Below are positions 44,427 through 54,726 of a DNA stretch of 64,000 nucleotides, in pieces. How positions within the stretch are numbered: the stretch's first letter is position 1; every line of letters begins with the position of its first letter. The notes beneath the pieces were generated by a model. That model worked only from the letters and a program-made list of their open reading frames with translations, made no database searches and had not been told where the DNA came from. The position numbers were made by a program, and so were the translations under genes. Source of the DNA: Nematostella vectensis (taxonomy: Eukaryota > Cnidaria > Anthozoa > Actiniaria > Edwardsiidae); contig NC_064036.1 of assembly GCF_932526225.1 (NCBI RefSeq), forward strand, positions 3,411,501-3,475,500, given 5' to 3'.

Positions 44427-45075
44427 GTTAGACTTGTTTTCTTCTTCCGAGTTATTTTACATGATCTCTTTTCATTCCTATCGAGTTGGCAAAACAACAA
44501 CACGCAACCCGCGGGGGGGTAGGACAAAATAAAAGGCTACTAAAAATAGCCGGATTCGGTATAGCTTTTTTACATCTGGAGAGTGCCTTAGGACATCATG
44601 AAGTCTATTCGCGGGCATAATTAATGCTGTGCTTATGGACGTTTGCACGCTCAAGGTTGATTCAATGGGATAATTCCTGTTTGGGTTTCACTGAGTGAGA
44701 AAAGAATTTTCTAGTGAATGGCCTAATACTCTCCAATGTAGCACATCTTTGCTACCCAGCCTTATTAAAAAAATTGTTTTCAGGCATATTTTGGGTTCCT
44801 TGTACCTGGAAATTTTTTGTTTGGCTTTGGGGCAAAGAGCCTCTCTGTGAAGGTGTCAATCCATAAGTATCCGGGTCTGGTGATATTTAGTTTGCATTTC
44901 TGACGTTTTGGAGTTGGGCCTATATTTTACGGGCGTCTGAGGACGTTAAGTAATGAAAGAATAAATTAGACTTGTTTTCTCTTTACGCGATAATTTACAT
45001 GATTTTTTAAAATTCTATCGGGTTGGCGAAACAACAACATGCGACCCGCCGCGGGGGAGTAGGACAAAATAAAAT
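44427..45075. repeat. Pair of ~110-bp direct repeats
   Basis: 44427-44537 and 44964-45075 are similar copies sharing TTAGACTTGTTTTC, TTTACATGAT, GGTTGGC, AAACAACAACA, GCGGGGG and TAGGACAAAATAAAA. About 430 bases of unrelated sequence lie between them. They may be terminal repeats of a short element or an old local duplication. Confidence 0.7.
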
Positions 45076-45289
45076 TAACAGTATTTTGCTAAATCAAAAC
45101 AGCGCGCGCTCGTTTGAAATAGCTAACAACCAATAAGAAAGCGAGATTACGCGCAAGTGTATGGGAATCGACATGGCGCGCGAGTAATACCAAAGAGTTC
45201 CTCTCTTATCTTATGCTCTTTTGCTAATAACCCACACGAGGTAGAATATATTTATGACCTTTTGTTCTTTTTATTTCTTTGAATACTGA

Positions 45290-45436
45290 GTGAAAATTTC
45301 CAACGTTAACAGAACTAAATTGACCGTAGAGAGTAGAATGATCGACCTTTTGTACAACAAAGTAACGCACTCCTTTTACAAAGCGCTTCAGTGGAGGATC
45401 TAGACCATGGAAAAAAAAACATTCTTTAGTCTGCCC
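45290..45436. repeat. Dispersed repeat, left part of a split copy
   Basis: Runs parallel to 38000-38144 up to TCTGCCCT, where similarity stops abruptly and the TIR element begins. The expected continuation (CCTCCGCCCCCTCCCGGCAG) appears at 52861. Confidence 0.85.
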
Positions 45437-45850
45437 TGTATAACCCGGATATGTAACAATCAACGGGATATGTAACAACAACCGGATTTGTAACAACAAT
45501 CAACCAGATATGTAACAACAACCGGATTTGCAACCGGATATGTTACAAACTAGTCAACCGGATTTGTAACAACAATCAACCGGATTTGTAACAACTAAAG
45601 GATTTCGTCAAATCGTTTGAATACAAACTCCATTTATAACACAGGTCAAACATCATTGGGTCTAAAATACGTCGGGGGGGGGGGGGCTCTAACGATGACG
45701 TCATCAAAATACAAGTTTCGTGCATCTTTATTAGCAGATAAATTGTTAGAAGGTCAATCTTGGTTGACGTGTCCACGCTAGCAAGGGGATTTACTGGTGA
45801 AGTCACATGACATGACGTCATCGACGACATCATTAAAATACCTATACCAT
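45437..45850. repeat. Left terminal inverted repeat
   Basis: Starts GTATAACCCGGATATGTAAC and contains about eight imperfect ~20-25-bp units ending TTGTAACAACA. Pairs with about 52440-52850. Confidence 0.8.
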
Positions 45851-46489
45851 CTCTGAAACAGGAAAGGCCTGCGAACCTTCCCCCGAAATTTGGATTGTGC
45901 TCGCAGTTTTTAGTCACGCTCGTATTGATTTTCAAAATGCTCGCTGTTCGATATTTATTTATTTATTTATTCTTAAACAGCTGGCTGTCCCATAATCTAA
46001 ACGGGGTACTGGAATGCTCGCAAATGGGAAGGGGTTAAAAATAACACACAGTCTCTATGATTTTGATTCTTTAATTAATACATCTATGCTCTTGTATAAA
46101 ATATCAGCCTCATAATTTCTATCGTATGGCGTTTTGTGCCACCCACACCTATCGGTTGATAAGACGTGTTTTATTGTGAACGTAAACGTGTCTATAATAG
46201 GTGACCAATTTTCATTTTTAAATAAACCGTATCGTACCGTAAGCCTATAGGGGGAGGAATAGACAGACGGGATAGAAAGAGAAACCTTTTTCCTTCTTCA
46301 CCACACTCAGTTCACCGTTTCCTCGCATCCTTACCCTTGTCCTGCCATGTTGTGGTGCTATTTATCAGGGTTTGCACAACTCCCCATGTCAAGTTTCTTT
46401 CACCTCCAGACTCTTCAGACTCTCGTTCCAAACACCTAGCTTTCCACTCCTTTTTTTATTTCTACCTTCTCCCTCTTCGTTTCACGCAG

Positions 46490-46648
46490 CGCCAGTACCG
46501 GTCAGCGGTACTTAGTTATGTTACGTTCACCAAATTCTGCTCTCTCTCCGCCATCTTGTTTTTGCTGTGTTACGATACTGGCTTTGGTTCTCTGTTGATT
46601 AAAGCGTTTCCAAGTTGTGTCCTAGTTTGTGGTCTTATTCAACTGGCG
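46490..46648 (+). repeat. 5' LTR, 159 bp
   Basis: Identical base for base to 51797-51955. It starts CGCCAGTACCGG and ends CAACTGGCG, so the ends form a short inverted repeat CGCCAGT/ACTGGCG in place of the usual TG..CA. Flanking CAG (possibly CGCAG, depending on the exact LTR border) is repeated after the 3' LTR. Confidence 0.95.
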
Positions 46649-46668
46649 TGGTGGCAGCTGGATTTCGT
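46649..46668 (+). other. Likely primer binding site
   Basis: TGGTGGCAGCTGGATTTCG directly follows the 5' LTR. The leading TGG is complementary to a tRNA CCA end. The tRNA was not identified. Confidence 0.5.
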
Positions 46669-46749
46669 CCCTTCGTCTCTTTCGCCAAAAAAAATCACAG
46701 AATGGAACAGCAAACGCCGCTGTGACAGCACAACTTATTTACCGAAGAA

Positions 46750-49700
46750 ATGGCTGCTACTCACAGAGCACCAAAACAATGGAGCCTATCTAAAACCGAA
46801 ACTATCACCAGTTTTGAAAACTGGAAGCAAAACCTGATGTATACGCTGTCTCTCGATACAAATTTCTCAACTTATCTTGCCGATGGAGCTACATGGAAAA
46901 AGAAAACAAAGACCGAACCTCTCCGTGGCTATACCGATGATGATGAAACCGTTCAGCAATCAAAACGCCTCACTGCCCAACAGAAGGTGAACTTTTTAGA
47001 ACTTATGCTAGGACAAATCGCAAACTACTGTCCTATTATTTCGAGAAACACTTTAGTTAAGAACTCTACATCTCTAGAGTTTATCTGGCAGGCGATCCGA
47101 CAACATTTTGGATTTCAAGTAACTGGTGCACACTTCATAGATTTCGTCGACATCCATCTAGAGCCCGACGAGCGCCCGGAAGACCTGTTTCAAAGACTTA
47201 TGGCTTTCGCCGAGGATTCCCTCCTCAAACCCAATAACCTAACTCACCATGGCGAACAAGTAACAGAAGAAGAGGAACTTTCCCCAACACTAGAAAACCT
47301 CATAGTGTTGACTTGGCTGATGCTTATTCACCCATCACTACCTCGCCTTGTTAAGCAACGGTACGGGACAGAGCTACGTTCTAGGACTCTCGCATCGATC
47401 AAACCAGAAATCTCTCAGGCATTGAGCTCCCTGCTAGAGGAAATTCGCACGTCCGATGATGCAAAGATCCTTCGCTCAGCCGTCAGCAACACTTATCAGT
47501 GGAAACCTGCCACAAGCCACAACAATCAGTGGAAACCGGCACCAAATAGCAAGACCACATCAAGAAAGCCCCGCTCCTCGAAGGTATGCCCACTCTGCAG
47601 TCAGGCTAATCGGTCGGATACTCATCACTTCCTAAGCGAATGCAAATTTCTCCCAGATAGCGATCGGCGCTATATGATTAAAGCAAGACAAATCGCTGAC
47701 ATCTTCGACGACAATGACTCTGAGTTAGAGACACACGCCCAAATGCCCTCGACTGAGTCCATCGACCCCCCTGCACACACTGCCCATGACGCGGTCGTCC
47801 TCAGAATACAGACCCGCCAGTCACCATATCTAGACGTCTTCTACAATCACCATACCGTACGAATGACCGTCGACAGCGGTGCCACAGGCAACATGATAAG
47901 ACTCTCCACCGCGACACGCCTCGGTTGCAATATTACAACCAGCTCTCAGTCCGTAAGCCAGGCCGACGGCTCATCCCAGTTACGTGTTGTTGGTGAAACG
48001 CGCCTTTCTTTCACCTGGGCAGATAAGTCTTTCTCATTTGAAGGTCTCGTTGTGGAAAACCTAGACGTAGAAGTGTTAGCCGGCACGCCCTTTATGGAGA
48101 AAAATGACATTGCGGTCCGACCTGCAAAAGGGCAGATTATCCTTGGAGACAACACCATCTACACTTATGGAGCCCACCACTCCACCCTCACCTCGACCAC
48201 GGCACGCCTTGTAACCGTCCTCCGTGCACCACCACGCAACGCAACAGTCTGGCCAGGCGAGTTTCTTGAAATCACACTACCGGACGACACACCCACTGAT
48301 GCTGAGTATGCACTTGAACCTCGTACCGACGCGCCGAGCGCTCGTAGAGTAAAACCATCTGCTGTCTGGCCTCCCCCTGGCATCGTTACCAGCATAGCCG
48401 GAAGAATACGTATTCCCAACCTTACATCGGAGCCATGCTCACTCAAACGTAACGAGCACTTTTGTCAAGTCCGCCAACTTTTCGAACCATCGAACGTCAC
48501 AACGACCAGCCCAGCCCGTGCGTTCCCTTCTACAGACACCCTTCATTCAGCAAACGTTTCTCTAGATCCTGACAGTTTGCTACCATCAGATATCAAAGCC
48601 AAGTTCAAAGCCCTCCACCATGAATACGACCAGGTGTTTGACGCTAATATCGAAGGCTACAACGGCCACGTAGGCCCCTCAGAAGCCAGAGTCAACATGG
48701 GGCCTGTTGAACCCCCCCAACGGAAAGGGCGCCTTCCCCAATATGCACGTGAAAAACTTCTCGAGTTACAAGATAAATTTGATGAACTGGAGAATCAGGG
48801 GGTCTTTAAACGCCCAGAAGACGTAGGCATCTCCGTGGAATATCTAAATCCATCATTTCTAGTCCGCAAGCCGAATGGAGGTTCACGCCTTGTAACAGCC
48901 TTTGCTGATGTTGGAAGATACAGCAAACCTCAACCGTCGTTAATGCCAAACGTCGATTCAACATTACGCCAAATCGCCCAATGGAATCACCTCATTGCGA
49001 CTGACCTAACCAGTGCATTTTATCAGATCCCTCTGTCAAGAGACTCTCTGAAATACTGCGGAGTCGCAACTCCCTTTCGCGGCGTCAGAGTTTACACCCG
49101 TTGTGCAATGGGTATGCCTGGTTCTGAAACTGCGTTAGAAGAACTAATGTGCCGCGTCCTTGGAGATCTTCTTGCTGAAGGCGTTGTTGTCAAGCTTGCC
49201 GATGATCTCTACTGTGGAGGAAACACCCCACATGAACTCTTCAGCAACTGGAAAAGAACCCTCCAGGCTCTTCACGAATGCAATCTTCGCTTGTCTGCCT
49301 CCAAAACAATCATCAACCCCAAGACCACTACTATTCTTGGATGGATCTGGAGTGCAGGCACCTTGAAGGCTAGCCCCCTCCGAGTTGCTACGCTAGCCCA
49401 GTGTCCAACCCCAACTACCGTTGGTCGCATGCGTTCTTTTATTGGCGCATACAAGGTACTTTCACGAGTTGTACCACAGTGCTCCACATTTCTATCACCC
49501 CTCGACGAAATTGTCGCTGGCCGGGAGTCACGAGATACTATTGAGTGGACTGACAATCTACATACGGCTTTCTATAATGCCCAGAAGGCCCTCTCTTCCA
49601 CCCGCGTCATCACCCTGCCAAGACCTGAGGATTTCCTATGGATCGTCACGGATGGCGCCCTGCGTGACCCAGGAATCGGCGCCACACTTTACATCACACG

Positions 49701-51645
49701 TAACGGCAACCTACACCTCGCTGGGTTCTACAGCGCCAAGCTAAAAGGTTCACAGTCGTCTTGGTTGCCCTGCGAAGTTGAAGCACTGTCTATAGCCTCT
49801 GCTACCAGACATTTCAGCCCCTACTTAATACAATCTCATCACCGAGCGTCCATCTTGACTGACAGCAAACCCTGCGTACAGGCGTACGAGAAATTATGCC
49901 GCGGCGAGTTTTCCGCAAGCCCACGAATTTCGACCTTCCTCTCTGCAGTCAGTCAGTACCAAGCCACAGTCAGACACGTATCAGGGTCCTCCATTCTCCC
50001 CTCAGATTTCGCAAGTCGAAACGCTCCACCGTGCGAAGATGAAGCCTGTCAGATCTGTTCCTTTGTCAAACAGCTCGGGGACTCTGTTGTCAGGCGCTCA
50101 TCAATTCAGGACGTCATTGATGGCAACGAGCGGCTCCCTTTCACTAGCCGATCAGCTTGGCTCGCGATTCAGTCCGAGTGTCCTGACTTACGTCGAACTC
50201 ACTCCCACCTCAAACAGGGCACCCGACCTTCGAAAAAGGTAACAAACATCAAAGACGTCAAACGATATCTTGGTGTCGCCACCATCGCCAAGGATGGCTT
50301 ACTCGTCGTAAAACGTGAAACACCCTTATCGCCCAGCCGTGAGTGCATCATTGTTCCACGTCGCGTTCTTGACGGCGTACTCACAGCTCTACATATTCAG
50401 CTATGTCACCCGTCAACTCACCAACTCAAGATGGCCACCAAGCGCTATCTGTTCGCCCTTGATCTTGAGAAGGCCATCGTTCGCGTGTCTCAAGCTTGCC
50501 ACCATTGCGCTTCTCTCCGTACAAGCAGCAAAGCACGTATAGAACAGTCGTCTTGCGACCCGCCCGACGCCATTGGAGTTTCTTTCGCAGCAGACGTCAT
50601 ACGTCGGTCACGCCAGTTTATCCTGATTGTACGAGAGTGCGTGACTTCGTACACCACCAGCTTACTGTTAACCAATGAGCAACACTCTACCCTTCGCGAT
50701 GCTCTCATTCGTCTTTGCGTGCAGATGCGTCCCCTCGACGGTCCCGTCGCCATCATTCGCACTGACCCAGCCCCAGGATTTCAAGCGCTAAAGGAAGACA
50801 AGCTCCTGCAACACCATCGATTAGTCCTCGAAATTGGACGCGCAAAGAACGTCAATAAGAACCCTGTAGCTGAAAAGGCAGTACAAGAGTTAGAACGTGA
50901 GATCCTACAGCTTGACCCACTAGGGGGCCCTGTCTCTGAAGTAGCAATTGCAGTCGCTACAGCTAATCTCAACGCCCGCATCCGATTACGTGGTCTGTCT
51001 GCGAGGGAAATGTGGACTCAGCGTGACCAGTTTTCCAACAGTCAACTCCCCTTCCAAGACCAAACCCTCATAGAGAAACAGCACGACCAGCGGAATTCTA
51101 ACCACGCGTACAGCGAGAAATCTAAAGCGCCCACCGCAGACTTTTGCCCATCCACAACAATCACTGTTGGCGACCTCATTTGCCTGCATCCCGACAGGAA
51201 CAAGACCCGAGGGCGAGATAGATATCTCGTCGTAGACACTGAAGGAGGCTTCTGTAATATCAGAAAGTTTATTGGCTCGCAGTTACGTTCTACGTCATAC
51301 AGAGTAAAAAAAACAGATTGCTACAAGGTTCCATCTGAAGTACCGGACAAGACACCGACTGCAGCCTGTGACTGTGACTCTTCCGCAGATGAAGATGACA
51401 CTCCGGCCACCAAGAGGCTTCCGCCCCCAGCCCCACCAGATATACCGACAGCGATAACTGATCCACCTTCCCGGGATGTACCACCCCAAAGTGATGCCGA
51501 CGCCTCTGAGACGAGAGCTATGGACTCCAGTCACTGTCCCTCCAATCTTCAAGATGATGACACATCCCCACCTAGGAGGTCTACCCGCGAGCGTCACCTT
51601 CCCTTACGTTATAGAGATGACGACTTTATCACTGACTTTAAATAG
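46750..51645 (+). CDS. Gag-Pol polyprotein of the Ty3-like retrotransposon
   Basis: 1631 residues without interruption. Residues 1-270 are gag-like; a zinc knuckle variant CPLC..THHFLSEC lies near 280-300. The aspartic protease DSGATGNM is near 375. Reverse transcriptase spans about 650-860, with TDLTSAFYQIPL, AMGMPGSE and the catalytic LADDLY near 817. RNase H follows (TDGALRDPG near 965, CEVEALS). Integrase has the HHCC zinc site (LCHPSTH, CHHC, about 1215-1255) and catalytic Asp, Asp, Glu in AADVI (about 1280), RTDPAPGF (about 1337) and AEKAVQELE (about 1376). The C-terminus is acidic and proline-rich. ATG 46750 is the first in frame after the primer site. All catalytic residues are present. 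Confidence 0.93.
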   Translation: MAATHRAPKQWSLSKTETITSFENWKQNLMYTLSLDTNFSTYLADGATWKKKTKTEPLRGYTDDDETVQQSKRLTAQQKVNFLELMLGQIANYCPIISRNTLVKNSTSLEFIWQAIRQHFGFQVTGAHFIDFVDIHLEPDERPEDLFQRLMAFAEDSLLKPNNLTHHGEQVTEEEELSPTLENLIVLTWLMLIHPSLPRLVKQRYGTELRSRTLASIKPEISQALSSLLEEIRTSDDAKILRSAVSNTYQWKPATSHNNQWKPAPNSKTTSRKPRSSKVCPLCSQANRSDTHHFLSECKFLPDSDRRYMIKARQIADIFDDNDSELETHAQMPSTESIDPPAHTAHDAVVLRIQTRQSPYLDVFYNHHTVRMTVDSGATGNMIRLSTATRLGCNITTSSQSVSQADGSSQLRVVGETRLSFTWADKSFSFEGLVVENLDVEVLAGTPFMEKNDIAVRPAKGQIILGDNTIYTYGAHHSTLTSTTARLVTVLRAPPRNATVWPGEFLEITLPDDTPTDAEYALEPRTDAPSARRVKPSAVWPPPGIVTSIAGRIRIPNLTSEPCSLKRNEHFCQVRQLFEPSNVTTTSPARAFPSTDTLHSANVSLDPDSLLPSDIKAKFKALHHEYDQVFDANIEGYNGHVGPSEARVNMGPVEPPQRKGRLPQYAREKLLELQDKFDELENQGVFKRPEDVGISVEYLNPSFLVRKPNGGSRLVTAFADVGRYSKPQPSLMPNVDSTLRQIAQWNHLIATDLTSAFYQIPLSRDSLKYCGVATPFRGVRVYTRCAMGMPGSETALEELMCRVLGDLLAEGVVVKLADDLYCGGNTPHELFSNWKRTLQALHECNLRLSASKTIINPKTTTILGWIWSAGTLKASPLRVATLAQCPTPTTVGRMRSFIGAYKVLSRVVPQCSTFLSPLDEIVAGRESRDTIEWTDNLHTAFYNAQKALSSTRVITLPRPEDFLWIVTDGALRDPGIGATLYITRNGNLHLAGFYSAKLKGSQSSWLPCEVEALSIASATRHFSPYLIQSHHRASILTDSKPCVQAYEKLCRGEFSASPRISTFLSAVSQYQATVRHVSGSSILPSDFASRNAPPCEDEACQICSFVKQLGDSVVRRSSIQDVIDGNERLPFTSRSAWLAIQSECPDLRRTHSHLKQGTRPSKKVTNIKDVKRYLGVATIAKDGLLVVKRETPLSPSRECIIVPRRVLDGVLTALHIQLCHPSTHQLKMATKRYLFALDLEKAIVRVSQACHHCASLRTSSKARIEQSSCDPPDAIGVSFAADVIRRSRQFILIVRECVTSYTTSLLLTNEQHSTLRDALIRLCVQMRPLDGPVAIIRTDPAPGFQALKEDKLLQHHRLVLEIGRAKNVNKNPVAEKAVQELEREILQLDPLGGPVSEVAIAVATANLNARIRLRGLSAREMWTQRDQFSNSQLPFQDQTLIEKQHDQRNSNHAYSEKSKAPTADFCPSTTITVGDLICLHPDRNKTRGRDRYLVVDTEGGFCNIRKFIGSQLRSTSYRVKKTDCYKVPSEVPDKTPTAACDCDSSADEDDTPATKRLPPPAPPDIPTAITDPPSRDVPPQSDADASETRAMDSSHCPSNLQDDDTSPPRRSTRERHLPLRYRDDDFITDFK

Positions 51646-51775
51646 GGCTTAATGTATAAACTATGCTAGCAATTAGGCTTACTGTTATAGTCCTATCCTT
51701 TAATCAGTCCATCGTATTTACATTGTACGCCGTTAAAGACATTAGTTGTGTGATTTCTCTACAGTAGATAGTATA

Positions 51776-51796
51776 AGAGAGAAAGAAAGGAAGTCA
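51776..51796 (+). other. Polypurine tract
   Basis: AGAGAGAAAGAAAGGAAG directly before the 3' LTR, the expected primer for plus-strand DNA synthesis. Confidence 0.8.
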
Positions 51797-51955
51797 CGCC
51801 AGTACCGGTCAGCGGTACTTAGTTATGTTACGTTCACCAAATTCTGCTCTCTCTCCGCCATCTTGTTTTTGCTGTGTTACGATACTGGCTTTGGTTCTCT
51901 GTTGATTAAAGCGTTTCCAAGTTGTGTCCTAGTTTGTGGTCTTATTCAACTGGCG
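51797..51955 (+). repeat. 3' LTR, 159 bp
   Basis: Identical to the 5' LTR at 46490-46648 as read by eye over the whole length. Confidence 0.95.
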
Positions 51956-52216
51956 CAGTTCACCTATTCCCAACATTATTTCCCTGCCTCGCTTAATAAC
52001 TTGCTATTTAGTTATTAGTATTTGTTTAACATCAACCTCTATTTTTGTTTTATTGACTTGTCATATCATACTACATTACTTTACCTTACCAGCTGCATCC
52101 CTCCGCGCTAACTTTATTCCCCTCAGCAACCACGCCACATCTAACAACCATCACTCGATACCTCTCTTCACGTCCTTATACACAATACTTACTAGTCACC
52201 ACCAGGCCCGTACCCA

Positions 52217-52237
52217 GGGGGGGGGGGGGGGGGGGGG
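52217..52237. repeat. 21-base G homopolymer
   Basis: Preceded by CACCAGGCCCGTACCCA and followed by GTGCAGGGGGTGCGAACGCA. The same CCAGG..(A/G)TACCCAGG context precedes the G run at 24533. Inside the right arm region of the TIR element. Confidence 0.85.
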
Positions 52238-52439
52238 TGCAGGGGGTGCGAACGCAACCCCCCACACACACCGGCAGAAACTCGTCCACTTTTGGTTGTT
52301 AATAGACGTGCTATTTTGTAGACGAAACTATAAATCATAAGCTAGATCACTCCGATATTTCAACAATCCATAAGTCAGACTTTTTTGTAGCCAAATCCGT
52401 CAACCAAGTTTGGTACCCTAGAACTTTTGTAAGTGGGAT

Positions 52440-52850
52440 GATATAGGTATTTTTGTTTTTGATGACGTCATCGATAACGTCACGTCACGTGAATTCGCTA
52501 GTGCACCCCCCTTACCTCCATGGACAGGACAACCAAGTTTGACCTAACAATGTATCTGCTAAAAGATGACATGATCGTTAGAGTCCCCCCCCGACATACT
52601 TTAGAACCAACAATGTTTGACCTGTGTTATAAATGTTATAATGAGTTAGTATTCAAACGATTTGACGAAATCTTTAGGTTGTTACAAATCCAGTTGATTG
52701 TTGTTACAAATCCGGTTGTTAAACGTTGTTACAAATCCGGGTGATTTTTGTTACAAATCCGGTTGACAAGTTTGTTACATGTCCGGTTGATTGTTGTTAC
52801 AAATCCAGTTGTTGTTACATATCCCGTTGATTATTACATACCCGGTTGAT
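52440..52850. repeat. Right terminal inverted repeat
   Basis: Reverse complement similarity to 45437-45850, including TCAAACGATTTGACGAAATC and repeated TTGTTACAAATCCGGTTGA units. Confidence 0.8.
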
Positions 52851-52857
52851 ACATGCT

Positions 52858-52900
52858 CTCCCTATCCCTCCGCCCCCTCCCGGCAGTTGTCGACCGTGGT
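52858..52900. repeat. Dispersed repeat, right part of a split copy
   Basis: CCCTCCGCCCCCTCCCGGCA and GTTGTCGACCGT continue the copy broken at 45436; the same sequence is contiguous at 38140-38171. Confidence 0.85.
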
Positions 52901-54726
52901 AAGGGTTGCAACTTACAAGACTAATAAACAAAAGCCTGACCATGCACCAATTAGAAGGACGATGGTGGCTGCTATAAATAGACGGGATGGCAACCCTTCC
53001 ACCAATAAAAACACTAGTACTGACTGTAAGTTAAGATCACGAGGTTGTCTTTGAGATATAGTTCAGTGATATCTGAATGGCCTTTTACCTAGCAGAAATT
53101 TCCATCGAGAAGTATAAATTAAAAAAAAAACACATGTGTACCAGTATACCGAAAAATAATGAATGTGCTACTAAACGCTTTCGTTTCTAAGCCATAACTA
53201 TCTTTTATTTTGATATCGTGGCAGCATGAAATCATTCTTTGAACGAGAATAATTATACATCCGGGTTATGTGCGCTTTGCAGATGGATTCAAGGAAAATT
53301 CATGACTGCTCTTACACACACACACAAAAAAAACTCAAGTAAGAATTCATTTTCATTGCTAGCGGTAAAAGGTTTTACCTGAACTTGACAGTTGAAGTAC
53401 ATGCAAAAATGCCAATATTTTTCAAAGGCCTGTACAATTAAGAAACTCTCTCAAGCAGGGATCCCGAAGAATAACAGTTCACTAATTAAGGGAACAGGTG
53501 GAACCGTGGGTACTCGGTTGAACGACGCATAACGAGCGCAACCTTGTTTATCAGCGTCAGCTTCACTCTCGTCGCTCTCTACTCCCTCCGGGCTTCTCCT
53601 CCGAACACAACTCATACTATGCTCGGTAAGCACGAATTAGAGCTAAATCAGGTGTATATTTTGGCGAGCGCTGAGTAGGAGAGCTCCGTCAAAACAACAC
53701 CGTGTGTCTACTAGAGTTTATCATGCGGGAATACCAAGGAAACGAATAGCCTATAATCAGATTCGTTTCCTCAAAATGTGTAAAAAATATTTTAATCTAG
53801 ATTCAGAATATGATGGCAAAGAGATATCTCCTGTGGCATGGAATATGCCTTGAAATGCCATATGGACGGAAAGGAGACTTAAAATCGATGTGTTTTCCAA
53901 ATCAAATGAACAATCTCCTCTTTTATTGGTTTTTTAGCAAAGCACCGCTCAATTTATGTTGAAATTAATTATAGTCACTGATGCCGATGTATTTTTCTCG
54001 TAATCATACCCATCTATGGAGTTTACTTTTCCTCCCTTTTCAGTCTTGTGGTCTTCGCACTCAAAAGCCATTATGCTTCCTTTCTTACGTCAGATACTTC
54101 ATTTTAAAGATAGCTTTCAGGTTGGAAATATGTTTTCATCCGTTTTGTTGTAGCATCTTAATAGCAACAAGACGCTATCTCTATTTTTTGTAATAGGGAT
54201 AAATTAGATGTGTAGATGTTTGGGCAATATCCCCCAATTTTGTTGTAGATTTTATGTAAAGCTCTTTTTTCACACAGTAATATTTCAAAAGCTGTAAAAA
54301 ATGTGTTCTTTTTTGCTTGGTATTCTCCATCATCTACGCTTTACTCTTGCGCATTTTTATGAGATCAGGTAGGCGTTCGAGCAATGCTGAAGCTTAATGA
54401 GGAAAAGTCAAGCCATTTTCTATAGCTCTTCGACTCAAAAAAAGAATTAAAGTAGTTTTGTGAAGAGTTTGTGCTTTGGACCCAAGCGGTGTAGTGTCCG
54501 TTCATAGGGTGAAATAAAAAGCAAACAAAATAGCTATATTAAAACACAATCTACGTAAACATTTTGTATAGGGAATGTAAAGCGTTTTTACGCGTAATAT
54601 TTCTTTTATTTTGTATGAGCGCACTGCAATATCTGACCGCACTTTAAAAAAAAAAAACAATCAAGAAATTAAGCAAATGCAGATACAATTTGCTCGAAGT
54701 GTAAAGACTATTTGAATATTAACTGT
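52901..54726. other. Gene-free interval
   Basis: AT-rich sequence. Frames at 53451-53633 (minus) and 53981-54193 (plus) are short and show no similarity, codon bias or splice context that I would trust. Confidence 0.5.

Larger units (their letters stand above)
46490..51955 (+). mobile_element. Ty3-like LTR retrotransposon, intact
   Basis: 5466 bp with identical 159-bp LTRs, a primer site, one uninterrupted gag-pol frame, and a purine tract (AGAGAGAAAGAAAGGAAG) just before the 3' LTR. It sits inside the TIR element. Identical LTRs and an intact frame indicate recent insertion. Domain order protease-RT-RNase H-integrase fits both Ty3 and BEL/Pao; the RT sequence pattern fits Ty3 better. Confidence 0.92.
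45437..52857. mobile_element. TIR DNA element split by an LTR retrotransposon
   Basis: Left arm 45437-45850 and right arm about 52440-52850 are long inverted repeats. Their outer parts are made of repeated ATCAACCGGATTTGTAACAA-type units; further in they share GATTTCGTCAAATCGTTTGA, TTATAACACAGGTCAAACA and a G run before CTCTAACGAT. The target flanks CCCT (45433-45436) and CCCT (52858-52861) look like a 4-bp duplication. Without the inserted LTR element it is about 1.95 kb and has no transposase, so it is non-autonomous. Confidence 0.8.

Noticed and set aside
46337-46837. 166-codon frame across the 5' LTR
   Set aside because: It crosses flank, LTR and primer site in a frame different from gag-pol and has no similarity.
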